Part shown: positions 51,042 to 60,306 of the stretch, one piece after another
Numbering within the stretch: position 1 is the stretch's first letter
Layout: every line of letters starts with the position of its first letter
Assembly (NCBI GenBank): GCA_002729885.1
Contig: PBUB01000011.1
Span: forward strand, 1-64,000
Origin: Spirochaetaceae bacterium
GTDB taxonomy: Bacteria; Spirochaetota; Leptospiria; Leptospirales; Leptonemataceae
Direction: 5' to 3'
Length of the DNA: 64,000 nt
Program-made: the position numbers and the translations under genes
Notes under the pieces: model-generated
Databases searched by the model: none
Told to the model about the DNA's origin: nothing
What the model saw: the letters and a program-made list of their open reading frames with translations, nothing else

Positions 51042-51743
51042 ATGAATCAGGACAGAACAGAATTCAGGAAAATCGCCCGAATAACCGGAGTATTCTATCT
51101 GTTAATCATACTGTGCGGAATGTTTGCAGAAGGAGCTGTAAGAGCCCAGATCATTGTTCCAGGAGATTCTGCCGGAACAGCAGCCAATATACTGGCGCAG
51201 CAGGGACTCTTTCGCGCTGGAATTCTTGCGGATCTAGTTATGATTGTTTGCGATGTCATTGTAGCTCTGGGCTTTTTCGTTCTGCTCAAGCCCGTAAGCT
51301 CATCTCTATCTTTACTGGCCGCTTTCTTTCGATTAACTCAGGCGTCCATTCTTGGGTTGAACCTTATCTTTCTCTGGATGGCCTTGAACATCAACCTGGG
51401 CCCCGACGTATTCGATTCCACACAATCTGCTGATGCCAGCCTTGCCCTGACGTTTATGAATGCCCATGCCACTGGATACAAGATTGCTCTTGTATTTTTC
51501 GCTGGAAGCCTATTGGTCCAGTCCTGGCTTTTTCATCGCTCGGATCTGTTTCCTGGATGGATTGCGATTCTGATTCTGATTGCAGCAGCTGGATATCTCA
51601 TAGATACAGTAGCCACCATCGGGCTGGCGAATTATTCCGAGCATGCAGATCTTTTCGAAACGATTGTAGTTGTAGCAGCCCTGGCCGGCGAAGTGCCGCT
51701 ATGCTTATGGCTCCTGATTAAAGGCGTGCGAAATCCTGTCTGA
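51042..51743 (+). CDS. DUF4386 membrane protein
   Basis: A 233-residue protein with about six membrane helices. The start (FRKIARITGVFYLLIILCGMF) and LVMIVCDVIVALGFFVLL are characteristic of DUF4386. GGAG lies nine bases before the ATG. The family's function is unknown, and it is often next to TetR-type regulators. A palindromic operator lies 35 bp upstream. It is convergent with a small secreted protein gene. Confidence 0.88.
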   Translation: MNQDRTEFRKIARITGVFYLLIILCGMFAEGAVRAQIIVPGDSAGTAANILAQQGLFRAGILADLVMIVCDVIVALGFFVLLKPVSSSLSLLAAFFRLTQASILGLNLIFLWMALNINLGPDVFDSTQSADASLALTFMNAHATGYKIALVFFAGSLLVQSWLFHRSDLFPGWIAILILIAAAGYLIDTVATIGLANYSEHADLFETIVVVAALAGEVPLCLWLLIKGVRNPV

Positions 51744-51788
51744 GCGCGTTTGTAATCCGCTGGCCCGCATCCAATTATGTGGCCTGAT

Positions 51789-52199
51789 CTATCTTTTCCC
51801 GGGAACCAGCACGATGACCTTTTCATCGCATTCAGAAATGGCCGGTTCATTATCGGGGCCTCCCTGATTCCTGAAAACCAGCACTCCAGCGGAAGCATCG
51901 AAGTTCGCCGATGCCACCTCATCCAGATAAATCCATTGTTCTGTGGCATTTGCATGGCCGGAAACCGCAGTCCGGGCCCCGCTTAATCGGAAGGTTAGCT
52001 CACCTGCATCGTTTCGCTCAATGATGAGTGAAATACTGCACTCGCTGTCCTCTCCCTGGGACCAGTGGCCCAAATATCGCTCTTCCAGGGATTCCGGCAC
52101 TGGCACGAGAGGCGTTTCTTGATCGCTTTGCGGACCTCCCCCCATTAGCGATGCGCAAAAAGCCAGGATACAACCAAAGGGCCCCAGAGAATTCATCAT
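51789..52199 (-). CDS. Small secreted protein
   Basis: A 136-residue protein. The N-terminus (GPFGCILAFCASLMGGG) is a signal peptide, perhaps with a lipobox at AFCAS; the mature chain is acidic (SDQETPLVPVPESLEERY). Two cysteines at SECS and SECDEK could form a disulphide. The chain probably forms a small beta-barrel (SISLIIERNDAGELTFRLSG and IYLDEVASAN). No family is recognised. It is convergent with the DUF4386 gene. Confidence 0.7.
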   Translation of the reverse strand: MMNSLGPFGCILAFCASLMGGGPQSDQETPLVPVPESLEERYLGHWSQGEDSECSISLIIERNDAGELTFRLSGARTAVSGHANATEQWIYLDEVASANFDASAGVLVFRNQGGPDNEPAISECDEKVIVLVPGKR

Positions 52200-52371
52200 T
52201 ATAGAAGCGGAGAATCAGAAAGCTGAGTCAAGAACATATGTCTGTGCCTGGGTCTGCTGGAAGCGAACGGATGAGACCTGGAAGCCGGTCCAAGGCTTTC
52301 CGTCGCACCAGTCCAGAATCCTGATGGCTGCTTTTTCCTTGATTTGAATTCAGGATCTGACCCGATCAGGT

Positions 52372-53034
52372 ATGCGCCGAGCAATGATATCCATTCTGAT
52401 CCTATTGCATGGTTCTGGATTCATTGCAATTTCAGGCTGCACCTTACAGAGTCGACCGGACCTGCCAGATCCAGAAATCGGTTTCAACGGTTTACGACTG
52501 GGAATGAATTTGAACCAGTTCCAGGCGTGGGTGCTTTCAAATAATTGTTTGATTTATCGAGGTACCGGGTTGCCCGTCACCCAATCCAACCTGGACGATC
52601 TTCTACTGGGAGAATACCGAAAGAATCGACCTGTCTATTCTGGAATCTATTACCGTATTTCGCAGACTTGTTCCAATGGCTCATGGAAAGGTATTCAACA
52701 AGTAGGTATCTTATGGACTGAGAGACCAAAGCCAGAACGTATCTTCAGGATTACTGTGAAATTCTCGAATCGTTTTCTTTCTCTTGCGAGACGCAGAGCT
52801 TATGCGGAGTTCGGCAATCGCGATTCCACTTCCTGGTCGCTATTTTCAAGCCCGGAAGCGCAATGGAAGTTTGGACCATCACTGATAAAGGCGTCGGGCC
52901 GCGAGGTTCCCGAGGTTACAGCCAATCTATTCGAGAGCGGTGAAATTGTTATTGAGAACCATCGCTATATGAAGGAATCGATTCTTGCTGCCATCGAAGC
53001 CGGTGTTCCGAAAGAAGATATCCCTTACTGGTAG
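52372..53034 (+). CDS. Hypothetical lipoprotein
   Basis: A 220-residue protein with the signal peptide ILILLHGSGFIAISGC and lipidation at the Cys; an ATG at 52384 is also possible. The mature part contains GFNGLRLGMNLNQFQAWV, a motif found in many small bacterial lipoproteins that have a repeated beta-alpha unit, then basic and aromatic segments and KKEDIPYW-like C-terminus. It is not assigned to a family. Confidence 0.78.
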   Translation: MRRAMISILILLHGSGFIAISGCTLQSRPDLPDPEIGFNGLRLGMNLNQFQAWVLSNNCLIYRGTGLPVTQSNLDDLLLGEYRKNRPVYSGIYYRISQTCSNGSWKGIQQVGILWTERPKPERIFRITVKFSNRFLSLARRRAYAEFGNRDSTSWSLFSSPEAQWKFGPSLIKASGREVPEVTANLFESGEIVIENHRYMKESILAAIEAGVPKEDIPYW

Positions 53035-53126
53035 TCGCAGGCCATCCCTATCGATATTAAGTCCTGCAGATCTTAATAAAGTCAATGCAGCCGACGACCA
53101 ACCTCCCTGCTCGTCGATACCGGCCC

Positions 53127-54044
53127 TTACTGAAAGAGCGAAAGTGATAATTCTTCTGAAATCAACTTTAGCAACTCCATTCCCGCTTCGCTGTTTCCAT
53201 GGGTTCCCAGACGCGGCGCAAATGCAGCGATAGACATCTTACCAGGAACAATTGCCAGAATTCCGCCGCTTACGCCACTCTTGCAGGGAAGACCGATCTC
53301 GATAGCCACTCGCCCCGCATAGTCGTAGGTTCCGCAGGTAGTCATCAATGTAACAATGGCACGACAACTTTCCTCGTCTACGATTCGCTTCTGCGTAAGG
53401 GGATCAATACCTCGATTTGCCAGAAACAGCCCCATGCGTGCCAGCTGGCGAACATTGGTCAATGTGGAGCACTGCATGAAATAGGTTTCCACTGCTGTGT
53501 CCACATCTTCGATCCAGCCATACTGTTTCAGGAAATTGGCCATGGCGCGATTCCTGTAGCCCGTTTCCGATTCGGATCGATGGGTATCCACATCCATAAC
53601 GGGCTTCTCCTCGCATATTTGTTCCAGAAATCCCAGGAAATTCGCATAGCTGCTTTTCGCATTCCCACCCGGAATCATACTGCTTACTGCTATGGCACCG
53701 GAGTTCACGAATGGGTTTCGGGGCTTTCCATGCTCGGATTCCATGGGAAGCATGGAAAAGAAAGGATTCCCGGTGGGCTCAAAGCCCACTGTATCGAAAA
53801 CGGCAGCCGCATTTTCCTGAAGCACCAGAGCAAGACTGAATGCTTTACTAACGCTTTGGAGTGTAAACTGAGTCTCTGCATCGCCGTAGGAACATTGATT
53901 CCCCTGTAAATCAATTACAGAGATGGCCAGCAAATCCGGATTAATTCGGGCCAGCTCCGGTATGTAGGTAGCCACCTCGCCGGAGGGAGCAGATTTTCGC
54001 ACGGTTTCATAGGCCTTTTGCACGGCTGCTTCGGTTGTTTTCAC
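53127..54044 (-). CDS. glsA: Glutaminase A
   Basis: A 305-residue serine-dependent beta-lactamase-like enzyme that turns glutamine into glutamate and ammonia. The active Ser-Lys pair is in TLQSVSKAFSLAL, with downstream conserved EPTGNPFFSM, HGKPRNPFVNSGAIA, GYRNRAMANFLK and a final SGVSGGILAIVPGKM. The protein is cytoplasmic. Next to gltBD in the wider neighbourhood, it contributes to glutamate supply or acid resistance, though it is not in their operon. A weak ribosome site precedes it. Confidence 0.95.
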   Translation of the reverse strand: MKTTEAAVQKAYETVRKSAPSGEVATYIPELARINPDLLAISVIDLQGNQCSYGDAETQFTLQSVSKAFSLALVLQENAAAVFDTVGFEPTGNPFFSMLPMESEHGKPRNPFVNSGAIAVSSMIPGGNAKSSYANFLGFLEQICEEKPVMDVDTHRSESETGYRNRAMANFLKQYGWIEDVDTAVETYFMQCSTLTNVRQLARMGLFLANRGIDPLTQKRIVDEESCRAIVTLMTTCGTYDYAGRVAIEIGLPCKSGVSGGILAIVPGKMSIAAFAPRLGTHGNSEAGMELLKLISEELSLSLFQ

Positions 54045-54107
54045 ATATCCATGCTTGCGTTCGCGCTGTGCGGGTCAAAGGATCTTTGTAACTGAAAAAT
54101 ACGCCAG

Positions 54108-55208
54108 TTAATTGGAAGGGATCAAAGATGCTGGAACTATGAGTTCGTCCCGGGCCGTCGCATTACCGGCCGGAAATGAAAAATCCGGAAAGAAAGTGCC
54201 GAAGTCCACCGTTCGCACCGCAGCAGCATTTCCGCCGCTGTCCTGTCCAATGACGTAGAAAAAGCCATCTGCATAAGTGATGTTCTGCACACTGGAGAGA
54301 GCAAGACTGGGCGCTGTTGGCGATGAATTCCAGTTAATTCCGTCTGTAGAAAGCATGAATTGATCGCTACCAACGCAAAAAACAGCGAAGATCCCACTGC
54401 CATAAGCAGCTTCATTGCAAAGAGAGGCCCCGGTTAACGGATGAACACTCCAGTTAGCCCCGTCTGTGGACCGAACCACCTGAGTCCCGGAATTGTCTAC
54501 CAGGACAATAATATTTCCGTTTATGGCTACACCCGAAACATCCGGTGAAACCCCGGTTCCAGAGACAGTATAGGAACCGTCGGATTCCCGACGATAGAGG
54601 AATGGATCCGAAAAAATGGAAGCATAAAAGCTACCATTATACAGAAAGCAACCTCCCGGCGATCCGACCGTGGGCTGACTTATAGCCCAATTGCCGTCGG
54701 GACCGTTGTAGTAAACTTCTGCTTGAGGCGTATTGGATCCACAACTAGCATAATCGCCTGAATCCAGCACTTCAAGTCCGCGAAGCGACGCACCGGTGGT
54801 TGTGAAGGCTGGCTGCCAGTTTGATTCCAGAGATCTGGACTCAATAATATATTGATTAGGTCCATTGTTTCCGCCAGCCAGAATTCTGGTGGCACTGACG
54901 ATCTTTATATGGGAATAGTTTGTCGCGGGATCGCCTGGAGTTATTTGTTGATAGCTCAACCCTCCGTCTCTGGACACCCAGATCACTCCTGCGCTTCCGG
55001 CATAAGCAATAATCTTTTGCGGAATGAAGATCGCACCCAGAAGGGCATCATTGCAGGAAATGTCCCCGTCAAGACAGTCGATTTTTGCGAGATCGCAGGA
55101 CGGAAATGTCCCCAGAACCAGAAGCGCAGACAGAACCAGCCGAGCACGCAGCGATCCATTTACATCTGCCCGCCTAACTGAAGGATTCAGACGTCTGCGG
55201 TAAATCAT
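54108..55208 (-). CDS. Beta-propeller lipoprotein with Cys-rich tail
   Basis: A 366-residue protein. The signal peptide ends LVLGTFPSC, and the mature N-terminus is Cys-rich (DLAKIDCLDGDISC) with a Leu-rich stretch (DALLGAIFIPQ), as in the other lipoproteins of this window. Repeats such as VIWVSRDGGLSYQQITPG and STDGANWSVHPLTG, and LSTDGINWNSSP, are of the BNR/sialidase type that forms a propeller. Its N-terminus is long and basic before the signal core. No catalytic sialidase motif is visible; adhesion or binding is more likely. Confidence 0.82.
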   Translation of the reverse strand: MIYRRRLNPSVRRADVNGSLRARLVLSALLVLGTFPSCDLAKIDCLDGDISCNDALLGAIFIPQKIIAYAGSAGVIWVSRDGGLSYQQITPGDPATNYSHIKIVSATRILAGGNNGPNQYIIESRSLESNWQPAFTTTGASLRGLEVLDSGDYASCGSNTPQAEVYYNGPDGNWAISQPTVGSPGGCFLYNGSFYASIFSDPFLYRRESDGSYTVSGTGVSPDVSGVAINGNIIVLVDNSGTQVVRSTDGANWSVHPLTGASLCNEAAYGSGIFAVFCVGSDQFMLSTDGINWNSSPTAPSLALSSVQNITYADGFFYVIGQDSGGNAAAVRTVDFGTFFPDFSFPAGNATARDELIVPASLIPSN

Positions 55209-55401
55209 TCGCGAAGTTTAATGGCATGCGAAAACCTCGCGAGAAAAAAAAGAAAAAAATGTAGTAATTATCGGCCAGGTACGGGTGCGAATTTCGCAAT
55301 CCTCTGGTAGTCTTTTCCGATTCTGGATTTCAAATGAGATGAAAAAGAAATCGTTCCATCGGATGCGCTGGATTACTCACGAAATCCAGGGAATGCGGCC
55401 C

Positions 55402-56370
55402 CTACAATCCTGCTCGCACCAGGTCATGGATTCGCAGAAGCCCTACCGGATGTTTGTTTTCGTCGATTACAGGAATAACGCTGATTTGCGATGGACGGTC
55501 TTCCATAATGCGCAATGCGTCCAATGCCATGGTTTCTCGTGTAATGGCTATGGGATTGGCTGTCATAATATCTTTTAGATCGCGCTCCAGAACATTTCCG
55601 AATTTCAGAATAGCCCGGCGAATGTCTCCGTCTGTGACCAGGCCAACTACTTCATTTTTCTGGTTTACGATCATTGCGCCGCCCTGGTTGGGTCGAGTCA
55701 CAGCTTCCAGAAGCTCCGTCATACTGGCATTCTCATCGCACACAGGCATGATTTCCGGAGTATCCAGCAAATCCTCTACCTTGAGTAACAGGCGCTTGCC
55801 CAGTTGACCCGCTGGATGATAGAGCGCAAAGTTCTCTGGCTGAAACCCTCGTTTTTCGGACACAGCCGTGGCCAGAGCATCTCCCACTACCAGAGATACA
55901 GTCGTGGATGCTGTAGGCGCCAGGTTCAATGAATCTGCTTCGCGACTGACACTGGCTCGAATGATCACTGTAGACATGCGACCGGCCGATGAATCTGGAT
56001 TTCCGAGAAGGGAAATCACCGGGTTGCCCATCTTTCGAATTACCTGGAGCATCTGAACCACTTCATCGGATTCACCGCTCTTGGCCAGGAGCAGTATTAC
56101 ATCGTTTGGTTGCACCACTCCCAGGTCGCCATGCAAAGATTCGCCTGGATGTAGAAAAAAAGCAGGAGTTCCGGTGGAGGAGAAGGTGGCCGCCAGTTTT
56201 TGTGCGATGAGTCCGGACTTTCCCATTCCGGAACAAACCAGCTTTCCTTTACAGTTCAGAATCAGTTCGCAGGCCTGTTCCACTGAGCCAGGATCAATCA
56301 GTTCTCCGTTAGATTGGAGTTCACCGATTTGCATGTAGTAACTGTTCTTGAATAGTTCAAAAAAACTCAT
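55402..56370 (-). CDS. kdsD: Arabinose-5-phosphate isomerase (KdsD/KpsF)
   Basis: A 322-residue sugar isomerase that makes D-arabinose-5-phosphate for Kdo synthesis. The SIS domain is at about residues 25-165 (VCSGMGKSGLIAQKLAATF and STGTPAFFLHPGES), followed by tandem CBS domains (about 205-320, with DTPEIMPVCDENASM and MTANPIAITRETM). These bind nucleotides in related proteins. The start overlaps the NusG-like gene by four bases. Function in LPS core or capsule is inferred from the family and from neuB nearby. Confidence 0.92.
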   Translation of the reverse strand: MSFFELFKNSYYMQIGELQSNGELIDPGSVEQACELILNCKGKLVCSGMGKSGLIAQKLAATFSSTGTPAFFLHPGESLHGDLGVVQPNDVILLLAKSGESDEVVQMLQVIRKMGNPVISLLGNPDSSAGRMSTVIIRASVSREADSLNLAPTASTTVSLVVGDALATAVSEKRGFQPENFALYHPAGQLGKRLLLKVEDLLDTPEIMPVCDENASMTELLEAVTRPNQGGAMIVNQKNEVVGLVTDGDIRRAILKFGNVLERDLKDIMTANPIAITRETMALDALRIMEDRPSQISVIPVIDENKHPVGLLRIHDLVRAGL

Positions 56371-56957
56371 AGATCTTCCAGCTCCAGGTCCATGGGATCC
56401 AGCGTAGCAGTCATTACGTGGCCAATGCTCTTTAATACTACGTATACTGTGTTTCGACTGTTTACTTTATTCACCAGCCCGGTCAAACCTTTGAGCGGTC
56501 CGGATCGCACACGAATAGGCGTGCCTTCGATGAATCCCACGTATGGATCTACGCGAATGGACTCTGCATTGTTCACCAGCAAGCGAATGTTTTCAATCAT
56601 CTGAGGCAGAATCACCACGGCCTGACCTTCGGCACGAACCATATGCACTGTGCCGGCTGCCTGGAGTGCGCGCACCTTTTCCCTTATATAATTGATGCGC
56701 ACAAAAATATAGCTCTTGAGAAGTGGAGTCTCTATGACCTTGGTTCGATCGGACCACTGGCGCTTTTCGGAAATCAGAGGTAGATAATTTTCGATTCCCA
56801 GTCGATCCAGGGCCAGACTCAGTTTTTTCTCTGCCCGGGCTTTTGTGTACAGAGCAAACCAGTCCTTTTGTTCTGGATCGTTATGCTCCTGCAGCCGTTC
56901 CCTGGCCTGGTCCACATCCAGGTGGTCCTGTAATAGTTCCAGATTGCTCTGGTGCAT
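56367..56957 (-). CDS. NusG-family transcription antitermination paralogue
   Basis: A 196-residue protein with an NGN domain (DWFALYTKARAEKKLSLALD and LPLISEKRQWSDRTK) and a C-terminal KOW domain (GTPIRVRSGPLKGLTGLV). It begins at the ATG at 56957; a further 21 codons upstream are open. An acidic/charged N-terminal extension of about 35 residues is unlike housekeeping NusG. RfaH, LoaP and UpxY are such paralogues that keep RNA polymerase on long polysaccharide operons. It lies between neuB and kdsD, consistent with surface sugar control. No ops-type element was identified. Confidence 0.88.
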   Translation of the reverse strand: MHQSNLELLQDHLDVDQARERLQEHNDPEQKDWFALYTKARAEKKLSLALDRLGIENYLPLISEKRQWSDRTKVIETPLLKSYIFVRINYIREKVRALQAAGTVHMVRAEGQAVVILPQMIENIRLLVNNAESIRVDPYVGFIEGTPIRVRSGPLKGLTGLVNKVNSRNTVYVVLKSIGHVMTATLDPMDLELEDL

Positions 56958-57032
56958 ACTGTCAGGGTAGAAAATGGGAGTTCTCGGCCAAGTCAGAATT
57001 GGCCGCAATTCCTGCCGCAACTCATCGAAACA

Positions 57033-58046
57033 TCACTGCTGAATATCGGCAGGCCGCACAGGACTCTCGGCCTGCACCCCCACCTTCATCTTTTTTCCCA
57101 GTATTTCCTGAATTCGGTGGGATTCCAATTCTCCTGCCGGTCGCATGGGTAGTATATCTGCCTCAGAGATTGTATGGCCTGCGGCCAGGTCATGCCTAAA
57201 ATACAACGCCCGTCTTCCACCGGATCGCACCCCCTCCTCTGAAGGCATGCATCGTTTGATTCCGTCCCCCATGGCCTGCTTCAATAGGTCAAGTCTCTGT
57301 CGCAGCGAGGAAAAATCCTCCGGAGTGGAGCTAAGTTTATGATCCGGTCCCTCCATATCTCGATCCAGGGTGAAATGCCGCTCAATGGCCACTCCGCCCA
57401 GGGATGGCATTTGTAAACTTAAATCCAGGTCCATGCAGTGATCGCTAATACCGGTGAGGCATTTATACTTTCGCTGCCAGAAGGGAATGACCTGCAGGTT
57501 ATAATCAGCGGCCTTCGCAGGATAGGATGAGACGCATTGAAAGAGAAGTGTAGGAGTTCCAATCCATTGAATGGTTCGTTCAATCTCCTCTTCGTTAGAA
57601 GCACCGGTAGACAAATAGATTGGTAGCTTTCTTCGCAGCACGGAATCCAGCAAAGGCTTGCAGGTTAAATCCGTAGAAGCAATCTTCACGGGAAATTTTC
57701 CCAGACTTTCATAGAGATCCAGAGACGGCTCATCGAACACTGAACAGAGAAAGTCTATGCCGTTTTCCTGGCAGCTCTGAACGATACGCTTCCAGGAGGA
57801 TGCAGAAAGCTCGAATTGACGAAAGAATTCCTGCAGGGAACCCGGAGGCTGATCCCCCAGGCTGGCCTTTCCATTGATGAAAAATCTGGAATCGAAAAGT
57901 TGAAACTTGGCGCAGTTCGCGCCGGATCTGGCCGCTGCCTCCACCATTTTCAAAGCCAGCTCCTCGCTGCCGTTGTGGTTCAGGCCAATCTCGGCAATCA
58001 AATATACCGGTTCATTGGGTCCGATGGAATGAAACTCAGTGCGCAT
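57033..58046 (-). CDS. neuB: N-acetylneuraminate synthase-like enzyme
   Basis: A 337-residue aldol-type enzyme of the NeuB family, condensing phosphoenolpyruvate with a hexosamine or related sugar to a nonulosonic acid. The catalytic and metal residues are in YLIAEIGLNHNGSEELA, shown as AEIGLNHNGSEELA, AKFQLFDS, KIASTDLTCKPLLD, GISDHCMDLDLS and EKHFTLDRDM-like IERHFTLDRDMEGPDH. The C-terminal SAF-like domain (RRALYFRHDLAAGHTISEAD) is present. It is first of neuB-nusG-like-kdsD; whether the product is sialic, legionaminic or pseudaminic acid cannot be told. Confidence 0.9.
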   Translation of the reverse strand: MRTEFHSIGPNEPVYLIAEIGLNHNGSEELALKMVEAAARSGANCAKFQLFDSRFFINGKASLGDQPPGSLQEFFRQFELSASSWKRIVQSCQENGIDFLCSVFDEPSLDLYESLGKFPVKIASTDLTCKPLLDSVLRRKLPIYLSTGASNEEEIERTIQWIGTPTLLFQCVSSYPAKAADYNLQVIPFWQRKYKCLTGISDHCMDLDLSLQMPSLGGVAIERHFTLDRDMEGPDHKLSSTPEDFSSLRQRLDLLKQAMGDGIKRCMPSEEGVRSGGRRALYFRHDLAAGHTISEADILPMRPAGELESHRIQEILGKKMKVGVQAESPVRPADIQQ

Positions 58047-58189
58047 ACTTCATCATCGGAGTGATTTCTACGAGCACCCAGCAGTTTACTGCAGCTCAGC
58101 ATGCAAGGATTTTGCGATTCACTCGGGAAACGGGCATCCCATAACCGGGCCAAATGCGGATAGAATAAGTTCAACTGACAATACTGCAA
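58047..58189. other. Intergenic region, neuB to trpG
   Basis: About 143 bp between the trpG stop codon (58190) and the neuB start (58046), both on the minus strand. It must hold the neuB promoter, but I see no clear -35/-10 pair or hairpin with a T-run. Confidence 0.4.
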
Positions 58190-58789
58190 TCAGGGATAGA
58201 GAAAATTGGCGATCATCTGCATTCCAGCTTCGGTGGCAAATGACTCGGGATGAAACTGGATGCCTTCCATGGGATATTCTTTATGACGTATTCCCATCAG
58301 CTCCGGTTCCGCCTCCAGGGTTCGCGATGTAACCTCGAAACAATCTGGAAGCGAATCCTGCTCCACAATCAAAGAGTGGTATCGCATCACAGAAAGCTCG
58401 TCCGGTAAATTGCGAAATACTCCCTTTCCATCGGTGGATACCGGCGAAGTCTTTCCATGCATGGGCAGGCGGGCTCGTTTCACCACACCTCCATAAGCAT
58501 AGGCCATACCCTGCATTCCCAGACAGACCCCTAGGACCGGAGTTGTACGGGCTGGACCTTTGAGGATGTCCAGGCAAACACCGAAGTAGGCAGGATCTGC
58601 TGGATCCCCGGGCCCGGGGGAAAGAATTATTCTTTCATAGCCACCGGATTCTACGCCGGCCAGATCGATTTCATCGTTTCTGAAAACGTCCAGCTTGAAC
58701 TCACCGCTTCTATCTTCCAGAAGCTCGCCTGCGAACTGGTATAGATTATAGGTAAAACTATCGTAGTTATCGACAATCAGAACATTCAT
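58190..58789 (-). CDS. trpG: Anthranilate synthase component II (glutamine amidotransferase)
   Basis: A 199-residue subunit that releases ammonia from glutamine for TrpE (and possibly PabB). Catalytic Cys in VLGVCLGMQGMAYAYGG; His and Glu in FHPESF. The early VDNYDSFTYNLYQF is the family mark. Its start overlaps the end of trpE by four bases, so translation is coupled. It is the last gene of the membrane protein-rarA-trpE-trpG operon. Confidence 0.94.
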   Translation of the reverse strand: MNVLIVDNYDSFTYNLYQFAGELLEDRSGEFKLDVFRNDEIDLAGVESGGYERIILSPGPGDPADPAYFGVCLDILKGPARTTPVLGVCLGMQGMAYAYGGVVKRARLPMHGKTSPVSTDGKGVFRNLPDELSVMRYHSLIVEQDSLPDCFEVTSRTLEAEPELMGIRHKEYPMEGIQFHPESFATEAGMQMIANFLYP

Positions 58790-60306
58790 CGATTGCCTCC
58801 TGCCTGATTGGAGCCGTTACTTGCTCCCTGGTCGATACCATTTTTCCCGGGGCCGCTTTGAGCGGCACCATCTTCGAATCTTTCCAGTGTTCGCACAATG
58901 GCAGCCAGCTTGTTTTCGATTTCCCGAAACTCATAATCCGCGTCAGAGTCGAATACGATTCCGCCGGATGCACGGGCGAAAGCCTTATTTCCGTTCACAA
59001 ATAGCGTGCGAATTGGAATGGCAAATGTACAATCTCCATTCCATCCAAAATGCCCCACGGCCCCTCCATAGGGCCCTCTGGGAGATTTTTCGATTCGTTC
59101 AATAATTTTCATGCTCTCCACTTTGGGTGCCCCGGAAAGTGTTCCCGCCGGAAATGTGGCTCGCAGACCATCGAACATATTCATATCTTTTCGAATAATA
59201 CCCACCACTTCGCTGGAAATATGCTGAACATGTGAAAACTTACGAATGTCCATTAAACGGCGAACCTTCACAGTTCCAAATCGCGCCACTCGGCCCAGAT
59301 CATTTCTATGTAGATCCACCAGCATATTATGCTCTGCGATCTCTTTGGGATCGTTCAACAGTGACCTGGCATTGCTCAGATCTTCGCCTTTATCCGGGGA
59401 GCGTCGGGTGGTGCCCGCCAGAGGATAGGTTTCCATTTCTCCCTGGCGAAGTCGAAAGACCAGCTCCGGGCTGGCTCCAATAATCTGTCTTTCGCCAAAT
59501 TTTACAAAATACATGTACGGCGATGGATTCACTTCTCGAAGAGCTTCGTAGAAGGCCATGGTGGAGCCATCCAGCTCATAGTTCACCTGAAATCCTATCT
59601 GGCACTGAAATGTATTTCCGGCCCGAATCTCTTCCAGGGTCTGTTCCACCATCACTTTATGCTGCTCGGCTGATCTGGTTTTTTCCAGAAGAGTGGCTTT
59701 CAGCTTTCCGGATTCCGGCGGTTTCTCTTCCATCCATTTTTGTACCAGCTCGGAGCGGTCTCGGTCATAATGGAAATAGAATACTTCGCCGGTCATCTTA
59801 TCGTAGACCAGACCATCCGTATAGATTCCAAACACAAACGGATCGAAGTCTGGATGAAATCTAAGTCCCAGACCTGGCTCAAAGAAATTTGTAGCATCGT
59901 AGCCCAGATAGCCTACCAGGCCGCCGCAATAGTTACGCGAAATGCTGTTATCCGGCATCCATTCCGAAATCATCTCATAGGGATTTTCAGATTCGTAAAA
60001 ATCCGATTCCAGAACCGAATAAGGGCTATCCGGAGTTGTATCGATCCTCTCGTAATGCAGCCCGTGACTCTGGGCTCTTAGTACTACCTCTGGCAGAAAT
60101 CCGATTACAGAATACCGACTATCCGAAGATCCTTCTTCCAGGGATTCCAGAAAGAAACATGTATGGCTGTGCCTTTCAATGATGCGAAATAGACCAAAGA
60201 AATCCAGGGTATGATGAATTCTATTATACGTTGGCTTGAGCGGTAGATCCCATCGAGGCAAACCGCCAGCGGCCGGTCTTTGCTTTCGATTTGGTTGTTG
60301 ACTCAT
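58786..60306 (-). CDS. trpE: Anthranilate synthase component I
   Basis: A 506-residue enzyme that makes anthranilate from chorismate with ammonia from TrpG. The N-terminal feedback region with FFLESLEEGSSDSRYSVIGF fits TrpE (LESLEEG in the tryptophan site) more than PabB. The chorismate-binding part has GASPELVFRLRQ, PLAGTTRRSPDKGED, DLHRNDLGRVARFG and FPAGTLSGAPKVESMKII, all in order. The C-terminal 20 residues are Gly/Asn/Gln-rich. Its start overlaps the rarA stop by one base (TGATG). Confidence 0.92.
   Translation of the reverse strand: MSQQPNRKQRPAAGGLPRWDLPLKPTYNRIHHTLDFFGLFRIIERHSHTCFFLESLEEGSSDSRYSVIGFLPEVVLRAQSHGLHYERIDTTPDSPYSVLESDFYESENPYEMISEWMPDNSISRNYCGGLVGYLGYDATNFFEPGLGLRFHPDFDPFVFGIYTDGLVYDKMTGEVFYFHYDRDRSELVQKWMEEKPPESGKLKATLLEKTRSAEQHKVMVEQTLEEIRAGNTFQCQIGFQVNYELDGSTMAFYEALREVNPSPYMYFVKFGERQIIGASPELVFRLRQGEMETYPLAGTTRRSPDKGEDLSNARSLLNDPKEIAEHNMLVDLHRNDLGRVARFGTVKVRRLMDIRKFSHVQHISSEVVGIIRKDMNMFDGLRATFPAGTLSGAPKVESMKIIERIEKSPRGPYGGAVGHFGWNGDCTFAIPIRTLFVNGNKAFARASGGIVFDSDADYEFREIENKLAAIVRTLERFEDGAAQSGPGKNGIDQGASNGSNQAGGNR

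Noticed and set aside
58047-58189. ops-like element for the NusG paralogue
   Set aside because: No conserved hairpin or ops-like motif could be recognised upstream of neuB.
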